58,369 nt of DNA, taken from NCBI GenBank assembly GCA_028712895.1, contig JAQTPL010000008.1, positions 1 through 58,369 on the forward strand. The letters run 5' to 3'. The position numbers and the translations under genes are program-made. This DNA comes from a bacterium (GTDB lineage Bacteria > CAYTYR01 > UBA6262). Shown here piece after piece: positions 8,696 through 18,684 of the stretch (positions within the stretch are counted from its first letter, which is position 1; every line of letters begins with the position of its first letter). The notes below the pieces were generated by a model. The model was not told the DNA's origin. It searched no databases and saw nothing but the letters and a program-made list of their open reading frames with translations.

Positions 8696-9799
8696 TTACT
8701 GTATTTCCGCAGTTATACTGCTATTGGTGACGGCAGTCACTTTTACCTTAATTCCTTCAACCTTAGTTTCCAGCTTTTGGGCAATGGCCGGCAGATTTTT
8801 TATCTCTGCTCCTATCTTAATATCCGCTATCCCCTGGCTAAAGCTTTCGGTTTGAGCAGATCTTACTTCGATCATATTCCGCAGTCCTTTAATGACCGCA
8901 TCTAATTGATTCAAAGAAGCAACATTCTGTACGCTAACCGCAATAAAATTAAATAATTTCAAACGTTGGTCCAATACTCTGGTCAGGTCCTCAGCAGCGA
9001 TCTCCGCTGCCCGTTTCAAGGCTTCCCGGCTCGCTGCTTTCCGGGTACTGCTTACGCCTCCGCTGGAAAATGAGTTGCTGTAGATTAAATCCGCCTGCCC
9101 GGTCTTCACCACCTTAAAACTTATGGTTGCCCGGTAAGAGACCAAGCCTCCTGGTACCTGGTCAGTATTAAAGGACGACATGGAATTACCGGTTATCATT
9201 ACATCGGCCTTAGCAGCGATTTCATCAAGCTCTACGATTTTATACTGTAGGGCTAAAAGCTTGTTACTCAAGACTAATGCGCTGATCCTTTCAGGTTCCG
9301 GTACCCCGTCAATATGGTCCATGATCACTACCCCGATGCGCAAGTTGGAAGTCGTGGGCATTGGCGGAGCCGTCAGCCCTAAGAGATTGAGGTCCTTGTT
9401 AACCGCTTCAATTTTAACCAAAGCCTCTATTTTAGTTTTGTAAAGATCACCTTCCCGACCGGAGCTGAGGATCTTGTATTTTTTAATATATCCGTTTGTT
9501 TTGGAGAGAATTTGCTGGTCTACCATGAGTGCTTTTTCCACCCGGGTGGCAGCATTGACATAAACACCAACAGTCATTTCCACGGCATTACGCTGGGCTT
9601 CACCCAGGGCCCGTTTTTTGGCATCCAGCAAGTCATTGTCAAAAATTGCCGCCAAGCCTTCCGCTTGTACCACTTCAGTGACTTCTTTTTCTCTCTTATT
9701 CTTATTGGCAGAGTTGATATTGGGCCGGCCAGTAGCGCAAGCGCTGAAGAGCAGGCTGCCTAATAGTATTGCGCACAAAAATTTTTTCAAAATAATCAC
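8696..9799 (-). CDS. LPP20 / FlgT-N-like lipoprotein
   Basis: Lipobox LLFSACATG; VQAEGLAAIFDNDLLDAKKRALGEAQRNAVEMTVGVYV segment. Confidence 0.65.
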   Translation of the reverse strand: MIILKKFLCAILLGSLLFSACATGRPNINSANKNKREKEVTEVVQAEGLAAIFDNDLLDAKKRALGEAQRNAVEMTVGVYVNAATRVEKALMVDQQILSKTNGYIKKYKILSSGREGDLYKTKIEALVKIEAVNKDLNLLGLTAPPMPTTSNLRIGVVIMDHIDGVPEPERISALVLSNKLLALQYKIVELDEIAAKADVMITGNSMSSFNTDQVPGGLVSYRATISFKVVKTGQADLIYSNSFSSGGVSSTRKAASREALKRAAEIAAEDLTRVLDQRLKLFNFIAVSVQNVASLNQLDAVIKGLRNMIEVRSAQTESFSQGIADIKIGAEIKNLPAIAQKLETKVEGIKVKVTAVTNSSITAEIQ

Positions 9800-9822
9800 C
9801 TCATACCTGGAGTCGGGATTGA

Positions 9823-10269
9823 CTATTTAAATTTCATCCTGGTCATTTGTGCCAGTCTCTTCTTGGAAAGGCGTAAGGTTACGACACAACCGTCGTCAGC
9901 AGTCCATTCGGTCTTGATGACTTCAGCGCCTTTAACTGAGTCGTTGACCAAGGCGGAAATACTGGAATCCTTTTCCATGGCTTGGGAGACGGTAATTCCG
10001 CCTTCTATTTGCAAGCCTTTGATAATGCCGACCATTTCATATTGGGCCATGGTAATAGCCGCCGTACGGCTGGTGGCCTGCTTTTGGGTCTTATTATCCA
10101 GCTGCTGGTCAGCGGCTCCGATACCGATAGTCTGGATAAAATCACTATCCTGGATTTCGCCATCCAGGGTTTTCTTTAACTCCCCGCCTTTAGTGTGGGT
10201 TTGTACGCTGCTACAAGCAGTTAGCAACAAAAAACCCAATCCCAAAAGGATAATCAGTGACTTTTTCAT
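9823..10269 (-). CDS. LPP20-family lipoprotein
   Basis: Lipobox LLTACSS; QTIGIGAADQQLDNKTQKQATSRTAAITMAQYEMV. Confidence 0.65.
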   Translation of the reverse strand: MKKSLIILLGLGFLLLTACSSVQTHTKGGELKKTLDGEIQDSDFIQTIGIGAADQQLDNKTQKQATSRTAAITMAQYEMVGIIKGLQIEGGITVSQAMEKDSSISALVNDSVKGAEVIKTEWTADDGCVVTLRLSKKRLAQMTRMKFK

Positions 10270-10350
10270 ACTTACCTCCTTAATTTACATACGTGTTTTT
10301 GCTGTTTCTATTTTACTCTCAGGGTAAGACGTTGTCAATATGAAAGCAGA

Positions 10351-11592
10351 TTAGTTCTTGTTGGTGTCCCTGCCTGCCGACATTCCAGTGGCGGGTGGTG
10401 TCTGGAGACTCTGACTAAGCTGCTGGAGTCTTTCTTTTTTCACCTGTTCAAATTGGGCCTTGGCTTGGCTGGGGATAGAAGAGGCCTCGGGCAGCTTTAA
10501 GGCCAGGAAATTAATAAATTGCCGGCCTTGCATAAGGCGAAAATCTAAATGCGGACCGGTAGAAAGCCCGCTGGACCCAACATAGCCAATCACTTCCCCC
10601 CGCGTTACCTTGGCTCCGCTTCTGATCCCTTTCGCGTATTTGCTTAAATGCCCATACGTAGAAATATAACCATTAGGATGCCGGATCTTGATGAAACGGC
10701 CGAAGCCGCCTTCCCAACCGGCAAACATGATAGTGCCATCGCCGATCGTAGCTACTGGTGTGCCGGTAGGGGCAGAGTAGTCTATCCCCAGATGCGGGCG
10801 GTAGATCTTCAGGATCGGATGCCAACGCCGGCGGGTAAAAAAAGAGGAAATACGACGATAGTTCAATGGTGACCGCAAGAAAGCTTTACGCAGGGATTTG
10901 GCATCGCTGGCATAGAAGTCCTTGTGTCCAGAGGGATCTTCAAAGAAAAAAGCCAGGTGCTCTTGGTCGCTATTAATGTAGCGGGCGGCAAGGATCTGCC
11001 CATTCTTCACAAAGTTGCCATTGGCGTAATACTTTTCATATACCACCGAGAACGTATCATCAATCCGTGGATCAGTCAGGAAATCTATTTCATAACTAAA
11101 GATATCGGCAAAGCTCAGCACCAATTCCGGTGATTCGCCGGAGGAGGTCATAGCCTCATAAAGGTTGTTTTTTATCGATCCTTGCAAAGTGTTTATCTTT
11201 TTTTCCAGGGGGGTATCTATTTTATTGATAAGATAGTTTTGTTGAGTATCCAGTGATATCTCATACCTGCTTACCGGACTGACATAGTAGATGAACTTAA
11301 CAAAAGAGCCAATATCTTTTAGAGAAACTATTTCATAAACATCGCCGGCTTTGCATTTGCGCAGATCGAAAACAGTTCCTATTACTTTAATAATAGACTT
11401 TGACTGAAGTTCAGTCAAAGCTGTCTCTGCCAGGGAACTGCTCAGGGTGTCGCCTTCCTCTAAGGTATAGGTTTGAGACTGCAGGGGAGGGTATTGGCGC
11501 TGATAGTCGAGATGTCTTCGGTACGCAATACCTGCCCCAGCGATTATTATAACCACAACTAGTAGTATAGCCAGTAGTTTTTTAGTCATCAT
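10351..11592 (-). CDS. M23-family metallopeptidase (LytM domain)
   Basis: HLGIDYSAPTGTPVATIGDGTIMFAGWEGGFGRFIKIRHPNGYISTYGHLS...GEVIGYVGSSGLSTGPHLDFRL. Start at MMTKK; the ORF can extend to 11625. Confidence 0.9.
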   Translation of the reverse strand: MMTKKLLAILLVVVIIIAGAGIAYRRHLDYQRQYPPLQSQTYTLEEGDTLSSSLAETALTELQSKSIIKVIGTVFDLRKCKAGDVYEIVSLKDIGSFVKFIYYVSPVSRYEISLDTQQNYLINKIDTPLEKKINTLQGSIKNNLYEAMTSSGESPELVLSFADIFSYEIDFLTDPRIDDTFSVVYEKYYANGNFVKNGQILAARYINSDQEHLAFFFEDPSGHKDFYASDAKSLRKAFLRSPLNYRRISSFFTRRRWHPILKIYRPHLGIDYSAPTGTPVATIGDGTIMFAGWEGGFGRFIKIRHPNGYISTYGHLSKYAKGIRSGAKVTRGEVIGYVGSSGLSTGPHLDFRLMQGRQFINFLALKLPEASSIPSQAKAQFEQVKKERLQQLSQSLQTPPATGMSAGRDTNKN

Positions 11593-11634
11593 GCTATATG
11601 TATCTTTTCTGGCGCTTTTTGTCAAATAAAAAGA

Positions 11635-11663
11635 TGGACAAATATTTTTAATGTTGATATAAT
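11635..11663 (+). promoter_or_regulatory. Sigma70-like promoter
   Basis: TGGACA, 17-nt spacer, TATAAT. Confidence 0.65.
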
Positions 11664-11684
11664 TCAGGTCATAAGCAATAGAAA

Positions 11685-12878
11685 ATGAGGTATGCGGAGG
11701 TTATAATGAGGAAACTATGGTACCTGAGTTTACTCATATTCTTAGCCTTACCAGGATACGCTGTGGCCGCGGATTGGCCGATGTTCCGTCATAATGCCGG
11801 TCATACCGGATATGTTGAAGAGCCTGCCGGGAAAGTTTGGAGTTACCCTACCAGCAAGGAAATAATATCCAGCCCCGTAGTTAAAGAGGGGCTGGTTTTT
11901 TTTGGCGGCTATGATAAACGGGTCTATGCCCTGGATGCAAAGACCGGGGAAAAAAAATGGGATTTTGTCACCGGAGATAAAGTAAAATCTTCCCCGGCCG
12001 TGAGCGAAGATCTGGTATTTGTCGGTAGTATGGATAAAAAAATATATGCGCTTAATGTCCAGACCGGAGAAAAAGTCTGGGATTATTTAACCGGTAAAAA
12101 GATCGAATCTAGCCCGGTCACCGGCGAGATCGGGTTCCCGGCCGCGCCGCCTGTCACTCCGGAAGAAAAAGTTGACCCGCAAAAAAATTCTGTCAAGATC
12201 GTTTTGGTCGGTTCTACCGACGGGAAATTGTATTGCCTGAAAGCCGAAACCGGGGAGAAGATATGGGAATTCAAAGCCAATGATGAAATATTTTCCTCGC
12301 CGGCGCTCAAAGATAATATTGTTTATCTGGCTACCGGGGGAGGCCGGATATATGCCATCGATGGCGCCAGTGGCAAGATCCTTTGGGAAAACAGAAAATT
12401 AAGCGGAAATTTCTTAGAATCATCTCCCGCTGTTACCGGCGGGCTGGTCTTTATCGGCTCTACTGGCAGCCGGATGTACGCCTTAAAAAAGGAAAATGGG
12501 GAAAAAGTTTGGGAATTTGTGACTGAAGGCGGCTATGTTTGTTCTTCGCCGGCAGTGGTTAACGGCAAAGTATATTTTGGGGCCAGTGATGCCAAGGTCT
12601 ATTGCCTCTCTGCTTCCAGCGGCGAAAAGCTCTGGGAATACAAAACTGAAAAGCTGGTCTATGCTTCTTCTCCCGCTATAGTAAATGGTGTGCTCTATAT
12701 AGGAGCGACTGATAACCGTTTATATGCCTTAGCTGCTGACACTGGTTTAAAATTATGGCAGTTTACCTGCGGCAAACCAGTTAACAGCGCGCCGGCAGTC
12801 GTGGACGACATAGTCTATTTTGGCAGTGAAGATGGCCTATTTTATGCCCTGAACGCAAAAGCAGGGATTAAGTACTAA
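11685..12878 (+). CDS. PQQ-binding-like beta-propeller repeat protein
   Basis: Signal peptide plus repeated G-x-x-Y-A-L-D-A-x-T-G-E-K-x-W units. Confidence 0.87.
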   Translation: MRYAEVIMRKLWYLSLLIFLALPGYAVAADWPMFRHNAGHTGYVEEPAGKVWSYPTSKEIISSPVVKEGLVFFGGYDKRVYALDAKTGEKKWDFVTGDKVKSSPAVSEDLVFVGSMDKKIYALNVQTGEKVWDYLTGKKIESSPVTGEIGFPAAPPVTPEEKVDPQKNSVKIVLVGSTDGKLYCLKAETGEKIWEFKANDEIFSSPALKDNIVYLATGGGRIYAIDGASGKILWENRKLSGNFLESSPAVTGGLVFIGSTGSRMYALKKENGEKVWEFVTEGGYVCSSPAVVNGKVYFGASDAKVYCLSASSGEKLWEYKTEKLVYASSPAIVNGVLYIGATDNRLYALAADTGLKLWQFTCGKPVNSAPAVVDDIVYFGSEDGLFYALNAKAGIKY

Positions 12879-12907
12879 TACATAGTAAAAAATATGAAGG
12901 TCTACCC

Positions 12908-14662
12908 TTGAAAGTTACAGCCATCAAAGCCCTACTACAGTATCTGGAACAGGAAAGAGTGAGATACATATTCGGTATCCCTGGCGGGCCGTTAATGCCG
13001 CTATATGATACTTTGTATGATACCCCGAATATTACTCCGATCCTGTCTAAACATGAAGAGGGCGCAGCTTTTATGGCTAATGGTTATGCCCGGGTGAGCG
13101 GCGAATTAGGGGTATGTTGCGCTACTACTGGCCCTGGGACCACAAATTTATTTACCGGTACGGCAGTATGTTACACTGATTCAGTACCGGTTTTATTTAT
13201 TACCGCCCAGGTAGCTACGGCTGCTTTTGGCAAGGGGGCTTTTCAGGAAACCACCAGCCACACTATCAATGTCGTAGAAATGATGCGCTATATTACCAAG
13301 TTCAGTGCCATGCCAGCCAACGAGCATGAAATGCCTGAATTAGTCAAAGCCGCCATCCGCAGCGCGTTAACCGGCACTCCTGGTCCAGTCCATATTAATA
13401 TTCCCGCTGATTTTATGACCAAAGAAATTGACCACACTCTATTACCTAGTGATTCCTACCATGTCCGTAATCATTCCTTTGACCGCGTGGCTGTAAAAGA
13501 AGCAGCCCGCTATTTACTGCAGGCGCAACGGCCCGCCATGTTGATCGGTAATGGTGTCAATATTGCCCGGGCGAACCAGGAAGTGCGCGACTTGGCTGAA
13601 CGGCTGATCATCCCCGTGGCCACCACCCCTAAAGGCAAGAGCGCGTTTCCGGAGAATCATTTACTTTCACTGGGAGTGTTCGGTTTTGGCGGGACCCCGC
13701 TGGCTGACAAATATTTGCTCAGCGAAGATGTGGATGTCCTGCTCTGTATTGGCACCAGCCTGGGGGAAGTATCCACTCATGCCTGGGACCAGCGCTTGAA
13801 TCCCCGCCTGGCCCTGATTCAGGTGGATATCGATGCTGAACAACTAGGCAAGAACTATCCGGTCACCGTGGGAATTACCGGGGATGCCAAGGCGGCCCTG
13901 GCTGAAATTCTCTACCAGATAAACCGTGACTTGAAATGGCTCACGTATACGCCCCGCATCAGCGCTAAGGATATTTATTTTTTTAAGAAACAGTATCAAA
14001 CGTTCATAAATGAAGAAAAAATGTATGCCGAAGATATACCGCTTAAACCGCAGCGCCTGATCAAGGACCTCCGCGATAGTTTACCCATAGATGCCATTGT
14101 TTTCTGCGATATTGGCAACCACTTAGCTTGGGCCATTCATTATTTTCAAACCTACTTACCGCAAACATTCTTCCATAATTTTGATTTCGGGGCCATGGGG
14201 TATGCTACTGCTGCGGCTATCGGTGGCAAGCTGGCGGCTCCCAATCGGCCGGTAATTTCTATTATCGGCGATGGCTGTTTTGCTATGAATGGTATGGAAG
14301 TGGCGACGGCTGTTAATTACAATATCCCGGTCATCTGGGTAGTATTCAATGATGCCCGCCTGGGCATGGTTTATCACGGGCAGCAACTCCAATTTAAGGA
14401 GCGGTACCTGGCTTCTTCTTTCCAACGGATGGATATTGCCAGGATCGCGGAGAGCCTTGGCGCCCAGGGGGTTAAAGTAGAGCGGCCGGGAGAATTAAAA
14501 CAGGTCATGCCCCAGGTACTAGCTTCCAAGAAACCTACGGTTATTGATTGCACGATAGATGCCGAAGAGATACCGCCGATACAATCACGGATCCAAGCGC
14601 TCAACCGTTTCTTTGGGCGTACTCCGATTAGAGAGAGGATACATGGCAAAAAGGATTTTTAG
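12908..14662 (+). CDS. Thiamine pyrophosphate-dependent enzyme (acetolactate synthase large-subunit-like)
   Basis: FGIPGGPLMPLYD, HEEGAAFMANGYARVSGELGVCCATTGPGTTN, GDGCFAMNGMEVATAVNYNIPVIWVVFND. No small subunit nearby, so the substrate is uncertain. Confidence 0.8.
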   Translation: MKVTAIKALLQYLEQERVRYIFGIPGGPLMPLYDTLYDTPNITPILSKHEEGAAFMANGYARVSGELGVCCATTGPGTTNLFTGTAVCYTDSVPVLFITAQVATAAFGKGAFQETTSHTINVVEMMRYITKFSAMPANEHEMPELVKAAIRSALTGTPGPVHINIPADFMTKEIDHTLLPSDSYHVRNHSFDRVAVKEAARYLLQAQRPAMLIGNGVNIARANQEVRDLAERLIIPVATTPKGKSAFPENHLLSLGVFGFGGTPLADKYLLSEDVDVLLCIGTSLGEVSTHAWDQRLNPRLALIQVDIDAEQLGKNYPVTVGITGDAKAALAEILYQINRDLKWLTYTPRISAKDIYFFKKQYQTFINEEKMYAEDIPLKPQRLIKDLRDSLPIDAIVFCDIGNHLAWAIHYFQTYLPQTFFHNFDFGAMGYATAAAIGGKLAAPNRPVISIIGDGCFAMNGMEVATAVNYNIPVIWVVFNDARLGMVYHGQQLQFKERYLASSFQRMDIARIAESLGAQGVKVERPGELKQVMPQVLASKKPTVIDCTIDAEEIPPIQSRIQALNRFFGRTPIRERIHGKKDF

Positions 14663-16298
14663 GTTAAAATCTTTATTTGAAAAAATTGTCTTTGGCCTGA
14701 GCCCGGTATTAGTCGCAGCTCTAATATTAATGGGTATGCTGAACTATGACATTGCCAAAAGTTTTATCTTCTTGTCTATTGGTAATTTATATCCGGCCGT
14801 ACCGGTAAAATGGCTGGTAACTGCTTCTATCCTGGCCATCTCCAGTATCGGTGTGATCGGGATGTTTATTGTGACCAGGATGATCCTTAAACCATTATAT
14901 GACCTATTGCGGAATATACAGCTTATTAAACAAGGCATCCCGGAACCATTGATCGAGATCAAATCACATGATGAGATTTGTAAGATCGCCAATACGCTTA
15001 ATGAAATGACTGTTGAGCTAAAACAAAATATGGGCCAGCTACAACAGAAGATTGACCATATTGCCGCCTTGCATGAGCTTAGCGAGGCCTCTTCCAAGCG
15101 GCTGGACGAAGAAAAAATACTTCGGATCGCCTTGTCTACCGGCATTAAAGGTTTGGGCTTTGAACGTGGTGTGCTCTATCTGGTCAATACGGAAGAACAG
15201 GTGATCGAGGGGCGCCTCAGCGTAGGCATGACTGATTTTGTCAGTGAGCGGGAAATACAAAAAAGACGGGTGCCTTTATACGGTACCGATATTCTCAGCG
15301 ATGTGGTCAGGCATAACCGTGCCTACAATGTGGTTGACCCTGCTCATGATGTCCGCTGTAACCGGCAGTTTATGAACGAAACCAAGACCAAGGCGTTTTG
15401 CCTGGTGCCGATCAGGACCAGCGATAAAGTGATCGGTATGTTCTCTGCGGATAATTATTTCAGTTCTCACCCGATCCATGATGAACAAGTAGGGAATCTG
15501 GCTACCTTTGCCAACACTGCCGGCTTGGCGGTGGAAAATGTGCGGCGCTATAATGAACTGCAAACCCAGTATGAAGAATTACAAATACTGGATACACTGA
15601 AATCCAACTTCGTAGCTAACATCACTCAAGAATTACGGACTCAGCTTACCCCGGTCAAAGGATATGTGGACGCCCTGGTAGACGGCACTCTGGGAACCCT
15701 TCCTGAAGAGCAGCTGAAAGTCCTGAGGATCGTCAGGGAAAATGTCAACGCAGTCGTCAGCCGAGTCAATCAATTAGTGGATTTTGCCCTGGTGGAGCAG
15801 AAAGAACTGAAGAGTGAATTACAGCCCTTTGACCTGGTAAAAGTGATCCAGCTGTGCGCTGACAAGATCGAAGATGAAGCAGCAGGAAAGGGTTTGAAGT
15901 TTTATCGTTTCCTGCCGGAGAGCCTGCCGGCCGTGAACGGCGACCCGGAGCAAATTGAAAAAGTATTAAACAGCTTATTGCATAATGCGGTCAAGTTCAC
16001 ACTGGAAGGATATATTGCGCTGAAAGTGCAACGTCATGATGACTTGGCTAAGGTCGAGATCACGGATACAGGTATTGGTATATCCGGAGAGGAAACAGAT
16101 AAAATATTTGAGAAATTCTACCAGGTGGACGGGAGTACTGCCCGTAAGCATGGCGGTATGGGAATTGGCCTGTCCCTGGTGAAAGGTATTTTAGAAGAGC
16201 ATAATTCCAGTGTCGAGGTCAGCTCTAAAGTGGGAGAAGGGTCTACCTTTACTTTCACCTTACCCATCGCCAGCGATACTCAAGACCCGAAAATATAG
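14643..16298 (+). CDS. Sensor histidine kinase (HAMP-GAF-HisKA-HATPase)
   Basis: Two TM segments, GAF-like middle, C-terminal DTGIGISGEETDKIFEKFYQVDGS..GGMGIGLSLVKGI. HisKA His is replaced: ANITQELRTQLTPVKGY. Confidence 0.85.
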   Translation: MAKRIFRLKSLFEKIVFGLSPVLVAALILMGMLNYDIAKSFIFLSIGNLYPAVPVKWLVTASILAISSIGVIGMFIVTRMILKPLYDLLRNIQLIKQGIPEPLIEIKSHDEICKIANTLNEMTVELKQNMGQLQQKIDHIAALHELSEASSKRLDEEKILRIALSTGIKGLGFERGVLYLVNTEEQVIEGRLSVGMTDFVSEREIQKRRVPLYGTDILSDVVRHNRAYNVVDPAHDVRCNRQFMNETKTKAFCLVPIRTSDKVIGMFSADNYFSSHPIHDEQVGNLATFANTAGLAVENVRRYNELQTQYEELQILDTLKSNFVANITQELRTQLTPVKGYVDALVDGTLGTLPEEQLKVLRIVRENVNAVVSRVNQLVDFALVEQKELKSELQPFDLVKVIQLCADKIEDEAAGKGLKFYRFLPESLPAVNGDPEQIEKVLNSLLHNAVKFTLEGYIALKVQRHDDLAKVEITDTGIGISGEETDKIFEKFYQVDGSTARKHGGMGIGLSLVKGILEEHNSSVEVSSKVGEGSTFTFTLPIASDTQDPKI

Positions 16299-16330
16299 TA
16301 AAAACTTAATCCAGCCACCTTAAAATTAGC

Positions 16331-16359
16331 TTGACAAGATATAGTTTGTATGATATTGT
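16331..16359 (+). promoter_or_regulatory. Sigma70-like promoter in intergenic region
   Basis: TTGACA, 17-nt spacer, TATTGT. Confidence 0.55.
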
Positions 16360-16365
16360 TACATT

Positions 16366-16445
16366 GTGAAAATCAAATACGCTTAATTATCTGCTCCCGG
16401 GAGGTCTCTCCGTGGCTTTCCTCCTTAAGGGAGCAGATTTTTTTT
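16366..16445 (+). ncRNA. Candidate small RNA ending in a strong terminator hairpin
   Basis: Own promoter upstream; 10-bp outer stem ATCTGCTCCC/GGGAGCAGAT followed by 8 T; inner GGAGG/CCTCC pairing. Confidence 0.45.
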
Positions 16446-16475
16446 GTTAGGGTCGTCGTTTACCCGCCACAACTT

Positions 16476-16777
16476 CCGCAAATATGAATAAATATAGGTA
16501 ACAAGTCCCAAGGGTCCGGTTATCCATATTTATTTATATTTGCGGGAACTATTTTTCCCTGATTCAAGGCGCGAGGAGTACGGCGTAGTAGAACTACGTA
16601 AACGACGAGCAACAACGAAACAGGGAAAAAGAGCCCCGCCCGTAGGGAAGGATGTCTTTGGCCGACTACTGCGTCGCTCCTCCTTGACGTATCTTTAGAT
16701 ACGCTAGCGTCGTCGCTTCTTGTATTCGACACAAACCCATTTCTTCAAATATTAATAAATATGGACAATCGGACCCT
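16476..16777. repeat. ~300-bp nested palindromic intergenic element
   Basis: 16476-16494 vs 16527-16545 inverted (18/19). 16511-16542 vs 16746-16777 inverted (29/32). Internal hairpins CGTAGtagaaCTACG and GTATCtttaGATAC. Confidence 0.7.
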
Positions 16778-16785
16778 CAAATCTC

Positions 16786-16814
16786 TTGCAAAAAAGTTCC
16801 TATCGTTGTAAAAT
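16786..16814 (+). promoter_or_regulatory. Sigma70-like promoter
   Basis: TTGCAA, 17-nt spacer, TAAAAT. Confidence 0.5.
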
Positions 16815-16823
16815 AATCATATT

Positions 16824-18641
16824 ATGAAAAATGTCTACGTCGTACTGGGATTTCATGCCCATGAAGCAAGCAAGGAAATAGGCAACCAGATCTTACAGGA
16901 AGCGGTAGATCCGGACATCAAAAAAATGCTTCCTTTTGATAATGTGTTGGCGAAGAATAGCCCGCTAGTGCGGGACACCTTCCTGGCCTTGATCCAGCTT
17001 TCAAAAAACTTCAATATTCCCATCTGTCTGGCCGCCTCAAACGAGATCCTGATCCAGTTACGCAATATTGCTCCTGAAACCTTTACCAAGCTGCGCGAAG
17101 CTTACCAGGACCGCTCTATTTATCCCATCCTGAATTTTGCCTATGAAGCGCATATCCTCTTTACCAGTCCCGAAGAAGTGGCTGATGAAGTGCGCATGAA
17201 TAGTGAATGCATTGAAGATATACTGGAAGTTACCCTGGCCCGCTACGTCAAGCATAAAGGAGTATTTCCCCCAGAGTGTTCCATAGACGGCAAGAAAACC
17301 AATGCCTTTACCCAGGCAGGTTTAGAATATGTCCTGGCGCCGCATTTGGAAGGCCAGTTCTTTAGTTTTACCGTGACTCCGCCGGGTACGGTGGAATTTA
17401 CGCCGCTGCAATTTGAAAACGGTGTGGTAGTTTTCCCCCGTAATCATAAAGCTTCGGAAGGATTATGGCAAGTATTGACCAGGTTAAAACCGAAATGGGC
17501 GGCGCAGCAGGGGTATCTGCTTGGCGAATACCCGGTTTTCACCGAAGAGTATACCACCGGCCAGTATCTGAAATATCCGCTCAGCCTGCAGGAGGCGATT
17601 GACGAATATACGGAAATATTGCGGCAAGTGATTAAGGATGCCCCTGACCAGGGCGTGATCTTTTCCATGCAAAAGCTGGATATGCTGAATTTCGGCGAGT
17701 GGGCTTTGGGTATTATCGGTGCTGCCTGGATGAATGTTATCTCTGATAATGTAGCCCAGATCCGGTTCGTTACGCCGGACACTATCCTTGAGGAGAAGCA
17801 GAAATCAACGTTCCCTAAGATCAGGTTTGATGAGATCAGCTGGTTCCCGGAAAATCGGGTGATCGTTAATATTGACGGGCAGTATCCGCCGCTAGGCGTA
17901 GCTGAATACAATGGTTATAAGGTCGGAGAGAAGCTTTGGAAAAGGTGGCCTTTTATCTTCTGGGAACCAGGACGGCAAGTGGCTACTATTATTCATTCCT
18001 TGTATAATTCCTATGGGCATAAAGGCACGTGCAAGCTTAAAGTCCGGGAGATGCTGCAACAGAATTTAATGACGGTGGATATCGAAGAACAGTATGCTTT
18101 GCATTTGCGGATGATCAAGAGGGCCAGCAACTGGACTCCCACCCTGGATGAAGATCCATTGCGGGCAGTCTTCCTGCATGCCTATTATATTTTACGGCGC
18201 ATGTCCGTAGCCAATCTTGATCCAGCCCGGTTCCAGCGTATTTCTGATGAAACCCTGACCGGCTTAGATGCGACTCTGGAAATTCTACTGGGGCAGAGGA
18301 TCTTACTGCTACAATCGAATATTAAAAAAATGGAACAAACTAAGTTGACTTCTTACCCTCTGGCTTATACCTATTTAAGCGGCGCAGCGATCTGGAAAGA
18401 CAAAGCATCATTTGCTCTGAAAAATGCCCAAAACCTGAACCGGTCCGGCAAAAATGTCCAGGAGCTGGTGACCCATCTTTGCGAATGCTGCAAAGCGGTT
18501 TGCCTGTGCTTAGATAGTATCAAGCATACCACGAAGGACCTGCCAGAACAGGAATTCGTGTATACAGAAATGTATAAGCAACTATATAAGACATTCCCAC
18601 CGAAGCTGCATGCCTCCCTGGATATGTTATTGTTCAAATAA
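16824..18641 (+). CDS. Glycoside hydrolase family 57-like protein
   Basis: N-terminal VVLGFHAHEA, PPECSIDGKKTNAFTQAGLEYVLAP, and overall GH57-like layout. Confidence 0.6.
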   Translation: MKNVYVVLGFHAHEASKEIGNQILQEAVDPDIKKMLPFDNVLAKNSPLVRDTFLALIQLSKNFNIPICLAASNEILIQLRNIAPETFTKLREAYQDRSIYPILNFAYEAHILFTSPEEVADEVRMNSECIEDILEVTLARYVKHKGVFPPECSIDGKKTNAFTQAGLEYVLAPHLEGQFFSFTVTPPGTVEFTPLQFENGVVVFPRNHKASEGLWQVLTRLKPKWAAQQGYLLGEYPVFTEEYTTGQYLKYPLSLQEAIDEYTEILRQVIKDAPDQGVIFSMQKLDMLNFGEWALGIIGAAWMNVISDNVAQIRFVTPDTILEEKQKSTFPKIRFDEISWFPENRVIVNIDGQYPPLGVAEYNGYKVGEKLWKRWPFIFWEPGRQVATIIHSLYNSYGHKGTCKLKVREMLQQNLMTVDIEEQYALHLRMIKRASNWTPTLDEDPLRAVFLHAYYILRRMSVANLDPARFQRISDETLTGLDATLEILLGQRILLLQSNIKKMEQTKLTSYPLAYTYLSGAAIWKDKASFALKNAQNLNRSGKNVQELVTHLCECCKAVCLCLDSIKHTTKDLPEQEFVYTEMYKQLYKTFPPKLHASLDMLLFK

Positions 18642-18684
18642 ATATCTGGTTGTGCTTGCGCGCTCGAGGAACAGGACAGCAAAT

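Noticed and set aside
9863-10327. Plus-strand ORFs opposite the LPP20 lipoprotein gene
   Set aside because: The minus-strand ORF has a lipobox and family pattern; the plus-strand ORFs have none.
12908-14662. Confident assignment as acetolactate synthase (ilvB)
   Set aside because: The TPP-family motifs are clear but there is no ilvN/ilvC neighbour; substrate left open.
16366-16445. SRP RNA, 6S RNA or a known riboswitch
   Set aside because: Conserved SRP tetraloop/core or other recognisable consensus is not visible; kept only as an unassigned sRNA candidate.
16476-16777. Insertion sequence
   Set aside because: No transposase ORF inside and no visible target-site duplication; described only as a palindromic element.
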